Source: Akkermansia muciniphila
GTDB lineage: Bacteria; Verrucomicrobiota; Verrucomicrobiia; Verrucomicrobiales; Akkermansiaceae
Reading direction: 5' to 3'
DNA length: 38,373 nt
Assembly: GCA_004557455.1 (NCBI GenBank)
Contig: SFDX01000023.1
Span: 1 to 38,373 of the forward strand
Under the pieces are notes generated by a model that saw nothing but the letters and a program-made list of their open reading frames with translations, was not told where the DNA came from and made no database searches. Both the position numbers and the translations under genes were made by a program. Positions 7,306 through 15,528 of the stretch are shown in pieces. Position 1 is the stretch's first letter, and every line of letters begins with the position of its first letter.

Positions 7306-8421
7306 TCAACGATGTTTTCGGCGGCGGGGTCCGGGGGCACTGTGGTGCTCCTCTCGGTCCTCGCGGTTGCGGTAGTCGTGGTGTTTGCGGCGTTTGGTGA
7401 CCCGCTCCACGGTCATGCGGCGTTTCTCGGCGCGGCGCTCCAGCTCGGCAATCTCGGCGTCCAGGTTCAGGAAGTGCTCGTAGCGCTCCGGGGAGAGCTC
7501 GCCGGACTCCAGCGCGGCGCGGATGGCGCAGCCTGCATCACGGCGGTGGCTGCAATCCGCAAAGCGGCATTGCCCGGCCAAGGCCTCCAGATCCGAAAAC
7601 TGGGCACGCAGGGTGGCGGCATCCGTCCACATCTGAATTTCGCGCATACCGGGATTATCAATCAACACCCCACCGCCGGGCAACACCACCAGCTCGCGCG
7701 CCACCGTGGTGTGGCGGCCGCGCCCGGTGACGCTGTTCACCTCGCCGGTCTCCAGACAATAATCGCGCAGCAGGGAGTTCACCAAGGTACTCTTACCCAC
7801 CCCGGAGGAGCCGACGATGGTGATGGTCATGCCCTTGGGCACGCGGCGCAGAAACTTGGGGTAACCCTGCCGGCGGCAGGCAGACACGGGATAGACCTCC
7901 ACCCCCAGGGCGGATACCTCGGCTACGGCGCGCTGCACGGCCTCGGGGGCGGCGGTGTCGATCTTGTTGATGAGCACCACGGGCTTGGCCCCGCAGCGGC
8001 GGATGAGAGTCAGGTAGCGTTCCGTGCGGTTCAGGTTGTAATCGTTCTCGGCATCCGTCACCACCAGCACCACATCTACGTTGGCGCCGATCACCTGCTC
8101 CGCACAACTGCGGCCCGGAGCCTTGCGCGAGAAACGGTTGCGGCGCGGCAGCAGGGCGCGGATCACGGGCAGGTCCTCCCCCTCGCCGGGGTCCACGGCC
8201 ACCCAATCGCCCACGGTGGGCAGGTCGGCGTCCGTGGCGGCATCATGCCACAGCTTGCCGCTCATCACCACCTCGTGGTCGCCCTTGCCGCGGGCAATGA
8301 CGGTGAAGTTGATTTTCGTCTCGCGGATGATGCGCGCGGGGTACCAGTCGGGCTGCTGCAGGGCGGCCATGGCCTCCGCCAAGGCATCATTCCAGCCGAG
8401 CATTTCCGGGGTTACCTTCAT
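7306..8421 (-). CDS. rsgA: Ribosome small-subunit GTPase RsgA
   Basis: 371 residues. RsgA (YjeQ) checks late 30S subunit assembly and hydrolyses GTP on the ribosome. The order of GTPase motifs is the circular permutation typical of the family: an N-terminal OB-fold (GDWVAVDP near residue 75), then G4 NKID, G5 SA, G1 GSSGVGKST, a G2 region (GRGRHTT) and G3 DNPGM. The zinc-binding part CRFADCSHRRDAGC is complete. The C-terminus is a long basic tail ending RRRKHR that goes beyond the usual length. It overlaps the end of coaB by ATGA and has no promoter of its own, so its translation is probably coupled to coaB. Confidence 0.97.
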   Translation of the reverse strand: MKVTPEMLGWNDALAEAMAALQQPDWYPARIIRETKINFTVIARGKGDHEVVMSGKLWHDAATDADLPTVGDWVAVDPGEGEDLPVIRALLPRRNRFSRKAPGRSCAEQVIGANVDVVLVVTDAENDYNLNRTERYLTLIRRCGAKPVVLINKIDTAAPEAVQRAVAEVSALGVEVYPVSACRRQGYPKFLRRVPKGMTITIVGSSGVGKSTLVNSLLRDYCLETGEVNSVTGRGRHTTVARELVVLPGGGVLIDNPGMREIQMWTDAATLRAQFSDLEALAGQCRFADCSHRRDAGCAIRAALESGELSPERYEHFLNLDAEIAELERRAEKRRMTVERVTKRRKHHDYRNREDREEHHSAPGPRRRKHR

Positions 8422-9050
8422 GGGCGCAGAATGGTTGCGTGCTCGATAATGCGCATGGCGATGTGTTCCTTGGTGTCTTTCTCGGGGTACTCGCAGTGAT
8501 CCGGGAACACCAGCACCACCTCGTTGTCACGAGAGTCGAAACCGATATCGCTGCGGGAGACGTCGTTGGCCACAATCAAGTCGCACTGTTTGCGCACCAG
8601 CTTGTCCCGCGCATAGGTCTCCACATCCTGTGTCTCCGCTGCAAAACCGATGAGGTAGCCACGGAAGCCGAACTCGCTGCGCATGCTGCCCAGAATGTCG
8701 GGGGTGCGTTCCAGCTCCAACACCAAGCGCTCGCCCACTTTCTTGATCTTCTGCTCGCTGTAAGCCACGGGCCGGTAATCCGCCACGGCGGCGCAGAGGA
8801 TAGCCACATCCGCGCCCTTGCTGTAGTCGCGCACGGCTTCATACATCTGCTGCGCGGTCTCCACCTGCAGAAAGTCAACCCCGGCGGGCACATCCAGATG
8901 CGTCGGTCCGGAGATGAGCATCACCTCGTGCCCCTCATGCCGTGCTGCCCCAGCCAGGGCATAGCCCATGCGCCCGGAGGAGCGGTTCGTGATGTAACGG
9001 GCGGGGTCCAAAGGCTCCCGCGTCGGGCCGGCGGTGATGAGAAACTTCAT
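8418..9050 (-). CDS. coaB: Stand-alone phosphopantothenate-cysteine ligase CoaB
   Basis: 210 residues, covering only the CoaB half of the usual bacterial CoaBC fusion. CoaB joins 4'-phosphopantothenate to cysteine with a nucleotide triphosphate in coenzyme A synthesis. Visible motifs are AGPTREPLDPARYITNRSSG (with the catalytic Asn), AAVADYRP, and SEQKIKK with the conserved lysine, then LELERTPDIL and GFAAET. No decarboxylase (CoaC) domain precedes it: a promoter ends six bases before the ATG, so this is not a truncated fusion. A separate coaC is expected elsewhere. The gene leads a two-gene operon with rsgA. Confidence 0.93.
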   Translation of the reverse strand: MKFLITAGPTREPLDPARYITNRSSGRMGYALAGAARHEGHEVMLISGPTHLDVPAGVDFLQVETAQQMYEAVRDYSKGADVAILCAAVADYRPVAYSEQKIKKVGERLVLELERTPDILGSMRSEFGFRGYLIGFAAETQDVETYARDKLVRKQCDLIVANDVSRSDIGFDSRDNEVVLVFPDHCEYPEKDTKEHIAMRIIEHATILRP

Positions 9051-9056
9051 GCGCTC

Positions 9057-9085
9057 ATTCTACCACATCCCTGCCCCGCTGAAAA
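9057..9085 (-). promoter_or_regulatory. Leaderless promoter of coaB
   Basis: Minus strand TTTTCA (9085-9080), a 17-base spacer and TAGAAT (9062-9057). Six bases separate the -10 from the ATG. Confidence 0.65.
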
Positions 9086-9169
9086 GCCCGATTTTATCCC
9101 CCATCCCCCGCCGCCTGCCCCCGGGTACCTTGCGTGGCTTATGCGTGCGGGGAAAATGGTGAGAGACTT

Positions 9170-9198
9170 TTCTCCCGTTTGCTGATTCTCCCTATAAG
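9170..9198 (+). promoter_or_regulatory. Leaderless promoter of the 9205 gene
   Basis: TATAAG (9193-9198) ends six bases before the ATG at 9205. The -35 at 9170-9175 (TTCTCC) is weak but sits exactly 17 bases upstream. Confidence 0.5.
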
Positions 9199-9204
9199 GG
9201 TGGT

Positions 9205-10215
9205 ATGAAGCAAATCTCTATGTACCACTCACCTGCCCTCCGTTCCTCTCGTCTGCTGCCTGTTGTTCTCAGAACCGGCTGCTGTTCTCTCGCATTGTCG
9301 GCCGCGATGTTGCTTGCTGTGCCGCAGGCGGAGGCCGGTGTCGTGGGCACCGCGCGTAAGGTAGCTGTCAAAGTCATTAAGGGGGCACCGAAGACGAGGG
9401 GCGGGATGGTCGATGATGCAGCGGAGGTCGTCACCGGGAAGTTGGGGCGTGCCCTCAGTGTGGCGGAGAAGGAGGGTCTGAGCCGATACGGTAAGCAGTT
9501 CGGGGATCTTTTGACCAAGGATAAGGAGGTTCCCGCTTTGTTGGAGGCGCACGGGGAGGATGTCATCAAGCCGCTGCTTGTCAATAAGACGGCAACCAAG
9601 GAGATTCTCGCTCGGGGCGGGGAAAAACACCTGCCCGAGATGCAGCGCATGAGCCGCAAGGAGCTTTCCGACCTGGCTATCAAAACAGGGAAGAAGGGAT
9701 CCGTGCTGCCGTCCTGCGCCGACTTGGCCAAGGGCGGTGCCGTGGTGGCGGGAACGGTCGCCCTCGCGGAGTCGGTTTCGGCAGCGGAGAAGGTTTCCGA
9801 CGGCCTGGCCGATGCCACCAAGAAGATGGACCCGACCCCCGTTTTCCGTGACATCTCGCGCCCGCTCGGCATCGGGATTACGCTGGTGTTCGGCTTGGTG
9901 GTCATCTACCTTTGCGGTCTCGTGTACAAGCTGCTGCGTAGTTTGCTGAAACCTCTGCGCTCGAGGAAGCAGCCGCTCCCCGACACACCTCCCGCCCCTC
10001 TGCCGAGCTCAGTCCCCACTCCCGCCGAGCCCGCTGCGGCGACAGCCACCCCGCCCCGGCACCCGATCGACCGGGAGGAGGTCCTTCGCGCCGAGGCTGA
10101 CAACTCTGCACATCCCTCCGGAGTGAAACAGGCTGCCGCCCCTCTGTCCTGCGGAAGCTCTGACGGGAGTGGTCGGAAATCAAATCCGGAAGAGATTGTC
10201 ATCCCCGAGGTGTGA
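9205..10215 (+). CDS. Exported single-pass membrane protein of unknown function
   Basis: 336 residues. The N-terminus has a long basic leader and a hydrophobic core ending LAVPQAEAG, a good signal peptide with a cut after AEA. A mostly helical, lysine-rich domain follows to about residue 215, then one membrane segment (LGIGITLVFGLVVIYLCGLVYKLL). After a basic stop (RSRKQ) comes a Pro/Ala-rich tail of about 90 residues that should lie in the cytoplasm. I do not recognise the family. It stands alone between the divergent coaB operon and the prfA operon, each with its own promoter. Confidence 0.8.
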   Translation: MKQISMYHSPALRSSRLLPVVLRTGCCSLALSAAMLLAVPQAEAGVVGTARKVAVKVIKGAPKTRGGMVDDAAEVVTGKLGRALSVAEKEGLSRYGKQFGDLLTKDKEVPALLEAHGEDVIKPLLVNKTATKEILARGGEKHLPEMQRMSRKELSDLAIKTGKKGSVLPSCADLAKGGAVVAGTVALAESVSAAEKVSDGLADATKKMDPTPVFRDISRPLGIGITLVFGLVVIYLCGLVYKLLRSLLKPLRSRKQPLPDTPPAPLPSSVPTPAEPAAATATPPRHPIDREEVLRAEADNSAHPSGVKQAAAPLSCGSSDGSGRKSNPEEIVIPEV

Positions 10216-10334
10216 GCGAAAAAAGGGAACTCTCCGCATAGCCGCCTCCTCCGGGCACCGGGTGCACGCATGCGAGGACATGGTCGACACCCGTGTGCAA
10301 GGGGGCAGAAAGCGCGTGTGGGCGCAGATTGCGC

Positions 10335-10363
10335 TTGCCAGAGGGAGGGCGGCGGGGTACAAT
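10335..10363 (+). promoter_or_regulatory. Leaderless promoter of prfA
   Basis: TTGCCA (10335-10340), a 17-base spacer and TACAAT (10358-10363), with six bases before the ATG at 10370. It settles the prfA start, because the reading frame itself is open far upstream. Confidence 0.75.
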
Positions 10364-10369
10364 GGGGGC

Positions 10370-11443
10370 ATGGATTATGCCCCACTGGTAGAGAGACGTC
10401 GGCGGCGGTTTGAGGAGCTGGAGCGTGAGATCGCGGAACCGGCCCTGTTCGAGGACCGCGACCGGGCGCAGGAGTTGATGCGAGAGCACCGGCGCACGGC
10501 GGAGTTGCTGGAGCAATGGGGAGAGCTGGAGGAGGCGCGGCGCCAGTGGCAGGAGAACGAGGAGATGGCCGCGGGGGAGGACGAGGAGATGGCGGAGCTG
10601 GCGCGTGCGGAGCTCGAGGAGCTGGGGCCGCGCATCGCTCGGCTGGAGGAGGCGGTGCAGTATGCTTTGCTGCCGCGCGATGCTACCGAGGACCGCGATG
10701 CGCTGGTGGAGCTGCGCGCGGGCACGGGCGGGGACGAGGCCTCGCTGTTCGCGGGTGATTTGTTGACCATGTATCAGCGCTACGCCGAGAGCAAGGGCTG
10801 GCGCTGCGAGATCTTGGATGCCAGCCCGGGCAATGTGGCGGGTTTTAAGGAGGTGACCCTTCGCGTGACGGGGGAGGAGGTGTTCCGCTACCTGAAATAT
10901 GAGAGCGGGGTGCACCGCGTGCAGCGTGTGCCGGTGACGGAGACGCAGGGACGCATCCATACCTCCACGGCTACGGTGGCGGTGCTGCCGGAGGCGGAGG
11001 AGGTGGATGTGGAGATACGCCCCGAGGACCTGCGCATCGAGACCTGCCGCTCCGGCGGGGCCGGCGGGCAGCATGTGAACCGTACGGAATCCGCCGTGCA
11101 GATTTTTCACCTACCGACGGGCATCATGGTTCGCTGTGAACAGGAACGCAGTCAGATCAAGAACCGCGAGACGGGCATGCGCATCCTGCGTGCACGTTTG
11201 TTCGAGATGAAACAGCGCGCGGCGCAGGAGAGCTACTCCGAACGGCGGCGCGCCCTCATCGGCTCCGGCGGGCGAGAGGAGAAAATTCGCACCTACAACT
11301 TCCCCCAGAATCGCCTGACCGACCACAGAATAGGCTACACGGCTTATAATCTGGACATCGTGATGGCAACGGGGGCGCTGGACGAGGTGATCTCGCGCAT
11401 GCAGCACGCGGAGATGGAGGAACGGATGGATGAGCTGAAGTGA
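10370..11443 (+). CDS. prfA: Peptide chain release factor 1
   Basis: 357 residues. RF1 reads UAA and UAG stop codons and triggers peptide release. The N-terminal helical domain is very rich in Glu and Arg. The stop-codon-reading motif PVT is seen in RVPVTETQGRIHTS, and the catalytic GGQ in SGGAGGQHVNRTESAV. Conserved later parts are QERSQIKNR, RTYNFPQNRLTDHRIGYT and LDIVMATGALDEVI. Its length fits RF1 and the PxT motif excludes RF2. Directly downstream is prmC, whose product methylates the Gln of GGQ, a functional pairing known in many bacteria. The 150 bases upstream (10216-10334) hold no other feature that I can see. Confidence 0.97.
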   Translation: MDYAPLVERRRRRFEELEREIAEPALFEDRDRAQELMREHRRTAELLEQWGELEEARRQWQENEEMAAGEDEEMAELARAELEELGPRIARLEEAVQYALLPRDATEDRDALVELRAGTGGDEASLFAGDLLTMYQRYAESKGWRCEILDASPGNVAGFKEVTLRVTGEEVFRYLKYESGVHRVQRVPVTETQGRIHTSTATVAVLPEAEEVDVEIRPEDLRIETCRSGGAGGQHVNRTESAVQIFHLPTGIMVRCEQERSQIKNRETGMRILRARLFEMKQRAAQESYSERRRALIGSGGREEKIRTYNFPQNRLTDHRIGYTAYNLDIVMATGALDEVISRMQHAEMEERMDELK

Positions 11444-11447
11444 GGCG

Positions 11448-12368
11448 ATGAAGACGATTCTGGAGGTATTGAACGGCGGCACGGCGTACCTGGAAGCGCG
11501 CGGCATCGAGGGCGCGCGGCATTCCATGCAGAGCCTGCTGGTGCATGTGCTGGGGTGCAACAAGACCTGGCTCTACCTGCATTTTGAAGACCCGCTGAGC
11601 GAGGAGAAACTGGCGCCCCTGCGCGAGCTCCTGCGGAAGCGGGGTCAGGGAGTGCCCTTGCAGCATTTGTTGGGCAGCACGGAGTTTTTCCGGCGTGAGT
11701 TCCGCACGGATGCGCGAGCTCTGATTCCGCGTCCGGAGACGGAGGAGCTGGTGGAGCTGGCCTTGGCCCGCGCGGAACGCCGCAAGGGTATGCGGGTGCT
11801 GGACATGGGCTGCGGCTCCGGGGTGATCGGTGTGACCCTGGCCTTGGAGCTGGCGGCCTGCGCGCCGGAGGTGGTGCTGGCGGATGTCAGCGAAGCGGCG
11901 CTTTCCTTGGCTCTGGAAAATGCGACCTCGCACGGCGCTCGGGTAAAGACCTACCGCAGTGATTTATTTGCTGCTTGGGAGGACACGGAGAACAGTGTGC
12001 AGCCTCCCCGTGGCTTTGATTTGGCCTTGGCTAACCTGCCCTATGTGCCGGAGGGTGAGGAGCTGGCGGCCGAGGTGCGGCATGACCCTGCGGCGGCACT
12101 GTTCGGCGGTCCGGACGGGCTGGACATCGTGCGGCGTTTTGTGAGCGGGGCCCTGCCGTATATGGCACCCCGCGGGCTGGTGATGCTGGAGGTGGGCCAT
12201 GACCAGGGCGAGGCGGTCCGTGATGCCATGCGCGCGGCCGGTTATACGGATGTTCAGTTGTTGCGGGATATGAGCGGCAAGGCGCGCTTCCCCATGGGCT
12301 ACGCTCCCCCGGCGGCGGAAACGGCGGAAGACTCTGCGGAGGAAGAGGATGCGGCGGAGGCACCATGA
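11448..12368 (+). CDS. prmC: Release factor glutamine N5-methyltransferase
   Basis: 306 residues. PrmC methylates the glutamine of the GGQ motif in release factors using S-adenosylmethionine. It has the N-terminal helical release-factor-binding domain (VPLQHLLGSTEFFRREF, RPETEELVE), the SAM-binding motif VLDMGCGSGVIG, and the substrate-binding loop as ANLPYVP, where most family members have NPPY. The C-terminus carries an acidic Ala/Glu tail of about 20 residues past the usual end. It starts four bases after prfA stops and its TGA overlaps the ATG of the next gene. Confidence 0.96.
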   Translation: MKTILEVLNGGTAYLEARGIEGARHSMQSLLVHVLGCNKTWLYLHFEDPLSEEKLAPLRELLRKRGQGVPLQHLLGSTEFFRREFRTDARALIPRPETEELVELALARAERRKGMRVLDMGCGSGVIGVTLALELAACAPEVVLADVSEAALSLALENATSHGARVKTYRSDLFAAWEDTENSVQPPRGFDLALANLPYVPEGEELAAEVRHDPAAALFGGPDGLDIVRRFVSGALPYMAPRGLVMLEVGHDQGEAVRDAMRAAGYTDVQLLRDMSGKARFPMGYAPPAAETAEDSAEEEDAAEAP

Positions 12369-13015
12369 ACCGCATGCTTTTCATCCACCCCGGTGTGAAG
12401 CGCGGGGTAGCTCAGGCAGCGCGGATGGCAAGCTGGCTGCTGCTGCTTGTTGCTCTGGGGAACTGCCTCTTCCTCCTCTTCTCCGGCGGAGCCCACCCTG
12501 CTCCCGCTGCGGTGGGGGTGCTGTGCGTGGCTTTCGGGGAGCTGCTGCTGCCCCTCCTGCTCGCCGCGCTGCTGCTGTGGTGCCACTGCGTGCTGGCTGC
12601 CGAGAGCGGATTATTCATCACCCGCGTCTTGGCCGCCGTTGCGGTTGTGCTCGGCGCAGCCCATGCGGCCCACCGCATCTATTGGCTCATCGCCGCCGAG
12701 CCGCTGCTGAATGCCGGCCCCACCTGCCCCCTTCTGGTAGCCGCCATCGTGCTCATCACCTCCCTCTTCAACATCCCCTACATCGTCGCCGCCCCCCTTC
12801 GCGTCCGCGTCCTCTTGGTCCTCGGCGCCTTCCTCTACACCGCTCAAAACTTCATCAGTCTCTTCCTTCTCCTCCTCCCCCCCGGCACCTGCAGCCCCGT
12901 CTACCTCTACCTCCTCACCGGCCTCTCCGTCCTCCTCCCCCTCCTCTGGAATCCCCTTCTCACCCGCCTCTCCACCTACGCCCCCCTCATCATCTCCATG
13001 CCCGAGGAGAATTGA
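12365..13015 (+). CDS. Multi-pass membrane protein of unknown function
   Basis: 216 residues with about six hydrophobic segments, among them ASWLLLLVALGNCLFLLFS, LLLPLLLAALLLWCHCVLA, LLVAAIVLITSLFNIPYIV and LYLLTGLSVLLPLLW. There is no signal peptide cut site and no motif that I know. It overlaps prmC by ATGA and is the last gene of the prfA operon. From about 12720 to the stop its coding strand becomes strikingly pyrimidine-rich, with almost only C-ending codons, unlike its own 5' half and prfA. Confidence 0.75.
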   Translation: MNRMLFIHPGVKRGVAQAARMASWLLLLVALGNCLFLLFSGGAHPAPAAVGVLCVAFGELLLPLLLAALLLWCHCVLAAESGLFITRVLAAVAVVLGAAHAAHRIYWLIAAEPLLNAGPTCPLLVAAIVLITSLFNIPYIVAAPLRVRVLLVLGAFLYTAQNFISLFLLLLPPGTCSPVYLYLLTGLSVLLPLLWNPLLTRLSTYAPLIISMPEEN

Positions 13016-13057
13016 CCCCCTTCCCGCACACACCCATCGCCACAGTGGGCCCATGTC

Positions 13058-13267
13058 TTGGAGCGATTGTTTGGTTATGCCGTATACGCCTCCGGGATGC
13101 GTATAGCTTCAACCACTCCGCTCTCCCGTCGACTTATGAAAGCGTCGACATATCAAAAAGTCATTCGCAGCACTCTACATTACGTTTTTCGTAAAGAGGC
13201 CACAGCAGATGGGCGGCTGATTGTTCGCCTGATGGGAATCCCGATTTATCGACGTGTGTGCGGGTGA
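13058..13267 (+). CDS. Small hypothetical protein
   Basis: 69 codons from a TTG, or 56 from the in-frame ATG at 13097. The end KEATADGRLIVRLMGIPIYRR looks like real protein (alternating strand, GIPIYRR), and the base composition is less GC-rich than the neighbours. No promoter or ribosome site was found. It may be the remnant of a longer gene. The rest of 13016-13303 holds only an 8-bp inverted repeat (13282-13289 with 13308-13315) that may end transcription of the convergent genes. Confidence 0.35.
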   Translation: MERLFGYAVYASGMRIASTTPLSRRLMKASTYQKVIRSTLHYVFRKEATADGRLIVRLMGIPIYRRVCG

Positions 13268-13303
13268 AGGCTGATCCCTGTGCGGAGAACCGGTACGCTC
13301 CCT

Positions 13304-14059
13304 CTACTTCTCCGCCGGGGGGAGGAGGGGGCGGCACCATGAGTGCGTGCGGGAGAGGGCGGTATCCGTCAGCAGGAGCCAAGAAGAGCCGGGGCGGGTG
13401 GAGGAGAGGGTGGCATCCACATGGAGCCGGAGCCCATCGATGCAGACGATGTTCCACTCGTGTGTGGTGCGGCCGTCGAGCATGCCGAAAACCTTGCGGG
13501 AGGGAATATCTGCCAAGTGCAGCATGAGGCCGAGTGCGCGGGCGTAGGCCTCACAGACCCCCTCGTCCTCCAGCAGGGCGGCAGCGGCACCGCCCATCCA
13601 GCGGGAAGGCTTGTAGTGCATGCGACCCACCAAATCATCATGCAGCGCTTTGACAACGGCGGCCCGGGGCATGCCGGGTTTGACCAAGGCCGCCACACGG
13701 CGGCGGGCCTCGGCCAGGGTCTTCTCCTCCCGCTCCGTGAGACGGATGCCGGCCTGCGGATGCGTGAGGCACTGAATGATGCGCCAGTCATCTGCGTATT
13801 GCGGCGTGAGGATGAGCTCCCCGTCCGGCATCTGACGCATGCGGAATTTGAAGCAGAACTGCGAGGTGATGCAGAAGAGGTACTTCTGCAGCGCAGGTTG
13901 CAGGGCCGGGACCACGCGCAGGTGCAACTCCGGCTCCAGTCTGCGGGCACCGGCCAGCAGATGTTCCTGCACCTCCGGCAGGTCGGTACAAACCGTACCC
14001 TGCGCAGCCACGGCGGGGGCCACGCAGAACACGGAAACAGGTAGCAAGCACGGGTGCAT
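13304..14059 (-). CDS. Secreted transglutaminase-like cysteine protein
   Basis: 251 residues. It begins with a signal peptide (MHPCLLPVSVFCVAPAVAAQG). The C-terminal half is a transglutaminase-like (papain-fold) domain with a full catalytic triad: Cys in EGVCEAYARAL, His in THEWNIV, and Asp in LHVDATLSS. Such bacterial proteins act as peptidases or hydrolases more often than as cross-linkers; the substrate is unknown. Its ATG overlaps the stop of the TPR gene as TGATG, so both are made from one mRNA and translation is likely coupled. Confidence 0.85.
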   Translation of the reverse strand: MHPCLLPVSVFCVAPAVAAQGTVCTDLPEVQEHLLAGARRLEPELHLRVVPALQPALQKYLFCITSQFCFKFRMRQMPDGELILTPQYADDWRIIQCLTHPQAGIRLTEREEKTLAEARRRVAALVKPGMPRAAVVKALHDDLVGRMHYKPSRWMGGAAAALLEDEGVCEAYARALGLMLHLADIPSRKVFGMLDGRTTHEWNIVCIDGLRLHVDATLSSTRPGSSWLLLTDTALSRTHSWCRPLLPPAEK

Positions 14060-15429
14060 CAGCTGTAGGCGGACTCCACCTTCTGTGCCACGTCGCGGTA
14101 ACCGTAGTCTACCTCGTAGATCGTCTTGAAGTTCTCCAGCGCCTTCGCCTTGTCCCCCGCCTTCTCGTAGAGCTCACCGATGAGGTAGAGGATGTCCTTC
14201 TTCGTCTCATCCATGGCAATGGCCTCCTTGTTTGCATCCTCCAGCTGGCGAATGGCCATATCCGTCATATTCTTGGAGGCATAGCACTTACCCAGCATGG
14301 TCATGGCCTTGATGCGCAGGTTAGGGTTGCTGCGGGCGCGCTGCAGGGCCGGGATAGCCTCCGAGAACATACCGGCATCGAAAAGGGCACTGCCGTAGCG
14401 GTACTGCAGCTGGGCGTCCGTCGGGTTGGCCTCCACACGTGCGCGGGCATCCTCCACGGCAGCGAGGGCCACCTCCTTCTTGCGGGCCTCGTAATTAGCG
14501 CGGGCCTCCTCATTCTGCGGGTCGGCAGCGAGCACCTGCTCATAGTAATCCAGCTCTGCCTGCATGGCCTTGCCGTGCATCTCCATGGCCTTGTCGTTGA
14601 TGGACACATCGGCCTCCCCACTCAGGGTGAAAGCGTAAGCATAGAATGAGTAGGCATTGGCGTAGTCCTCCATTTGCTCATAGACGGAAGCGATATCCTT
14701 AACCACCTGCAGGTTGGCGTTGTCTGCCGCATACTGCTCGGAGAGCTGAGCGAGGCGCGACTCCAACTCTGCGCGCGTCAGACCCATCTTATCCCCGCTC
14801 TCCAAGTCAGCCGTGGCGTTGGCGTTCTTCATCTTGGTGCGGAAGTCGCCGCTGCCCTCCCAGTTACCCTGCTGCATGGAAGCGCGGGCAGCGCAATCCT
14901 TCTCCCCGCGCATGGCCACGGGGTCCGCGCGGTCAATCTCCAGAATACGGCGATAGGCATCGGCAGCCTTGGCAAAATCGTTCACCTCCTTGTAGAAATT
15001 AGCCAACAGGTGCAGGTGCTTCTTGGGGTTCTGCTGTCCCTGGCAAATCGTCTCCAGGGCGAAAGCGGCAATCTCATTCAGCTTCAGATCACGCGCAGCA
15101 GCAAAGAGCGCCTCGTTAGCGGACACGGAGTAGGGATCCTTCTCCAGCTCTTCCTCAACGGTGGTCAACACGGTCTCCGGATCCTTGCGCGTCGTCGTCA
15201 GGCGCAGGCCACCGAACAGCGAAGTGCGGCGACCGCCCTCCGGCACCACCTTCAGCTCGCAGGCACGGAGAGCCTTGCGGGCCTCCACGAAGCCCGGATT
15301 CTTCTTAACCACCGTCTTGAGGATGGTGACAGCATACTTGAAATTCTTGGCAGCGACGGCCTGATTCGCCTTGGACCAAAGGGCTAACTGGTCCGCCGAA
15401 AGCTCGCGTTCTGTGATGATGGTGACCAT
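14059..15429 (-). CDS. Tetratricopeptide-repeat protein
   Basis: 456 residues from the ATG at 15429; a TTG start eight codons earlier is less likely. At least six TPR-like helix pairs are visible, for example in the N-terminal part (NQAVAAKNFKYAVTILKTVV), the middle (HLLANFYKEVNDFAKAADAYRRIL) and the end (YLIGELYEKAGDKAKALENFKTIY). There is no signal peptide or membrane segment, so it should be a cytoplasmic scaffold, although its coupled partner gene encodes an exported protein. The partner proteins it binds are unknown. Confidence 0.85.
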   Translation of the reverse strand: MVTIITERELSADQLALWSKANQAVAAKNFKYAVTILKTVVKKNPGFVEARKALRACELKVVPEGGRRTSLFGGLRLTTTRKDPETVLTTVEEELEKDPYSVSANEALFAAARDLKLNEIAAFALETICQGQQNPKKHLHLLANFYKEVNDFAKAADAYRRILEIDRADPVAMRGEKDCAARASMQQGNWEGSGDFRTKMKNANATADLESGDKMGLTRAELESRLAQLSEQYAADNANLQVVKDIASVYEQMEDYANAYSFYAYAFTLSGEADVSINDKAMEMHGKAMQAELDYYEQVLAADPQNEEARANYEARKKEVALAAVEDARARVEANPTDAQLQYRYGSALFDAGMFSEAIPALQRARSNPNLRIKAMTMLGKCYASKNMTDMAIRQLEDANKEAIAMDETKKDILYLIGELYEKAGDKAKALENFKTIYEVDYGYRDVAQKVESAYS

Positions 15430-15458
15430 AGATGATAAGTTTACTTTGCGCAAGCACT

Positions 15459-15487
15459 AGATTACCACAGCAGAGACGGGATTTCAA
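15459..15487 (-). promoter_or_regulatory. Promoter of the TPR-transglutaminase operon
   Basis: Minus strand TTGAAA (15487-15482), a 17-base spacer and TAATCT (15464-15459). The transcript would have a leader of about 22 bases before the ATG at 15429. Confidence 0.65.
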
Positions 15488-15489
15488 CC

Positions 15490-15519
15490 TTGTTTTTTGA
15501 AAAAAACGTGCAATAATAC
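15490..15519 (+). promoter_or_regulatory. Promoter of rsuA
   Basis: TTGTTT (15490-15495), an 18-base spacer and TAATAC (15514-15519), nine bases before the ATG. It lies back to back with the TPR promoter, with only two bases between the two -35 boxes. Confidence 0.5.
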
Positions 15520-15528
15520 TCCGCGAGC

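Noticed and set aside
6619..8499. Plus-strand frame of 626 codons
   Set aside because: It is antisense to the spermidine-synthase-like gene and rsgA, both of which carry recognisable family motifs.
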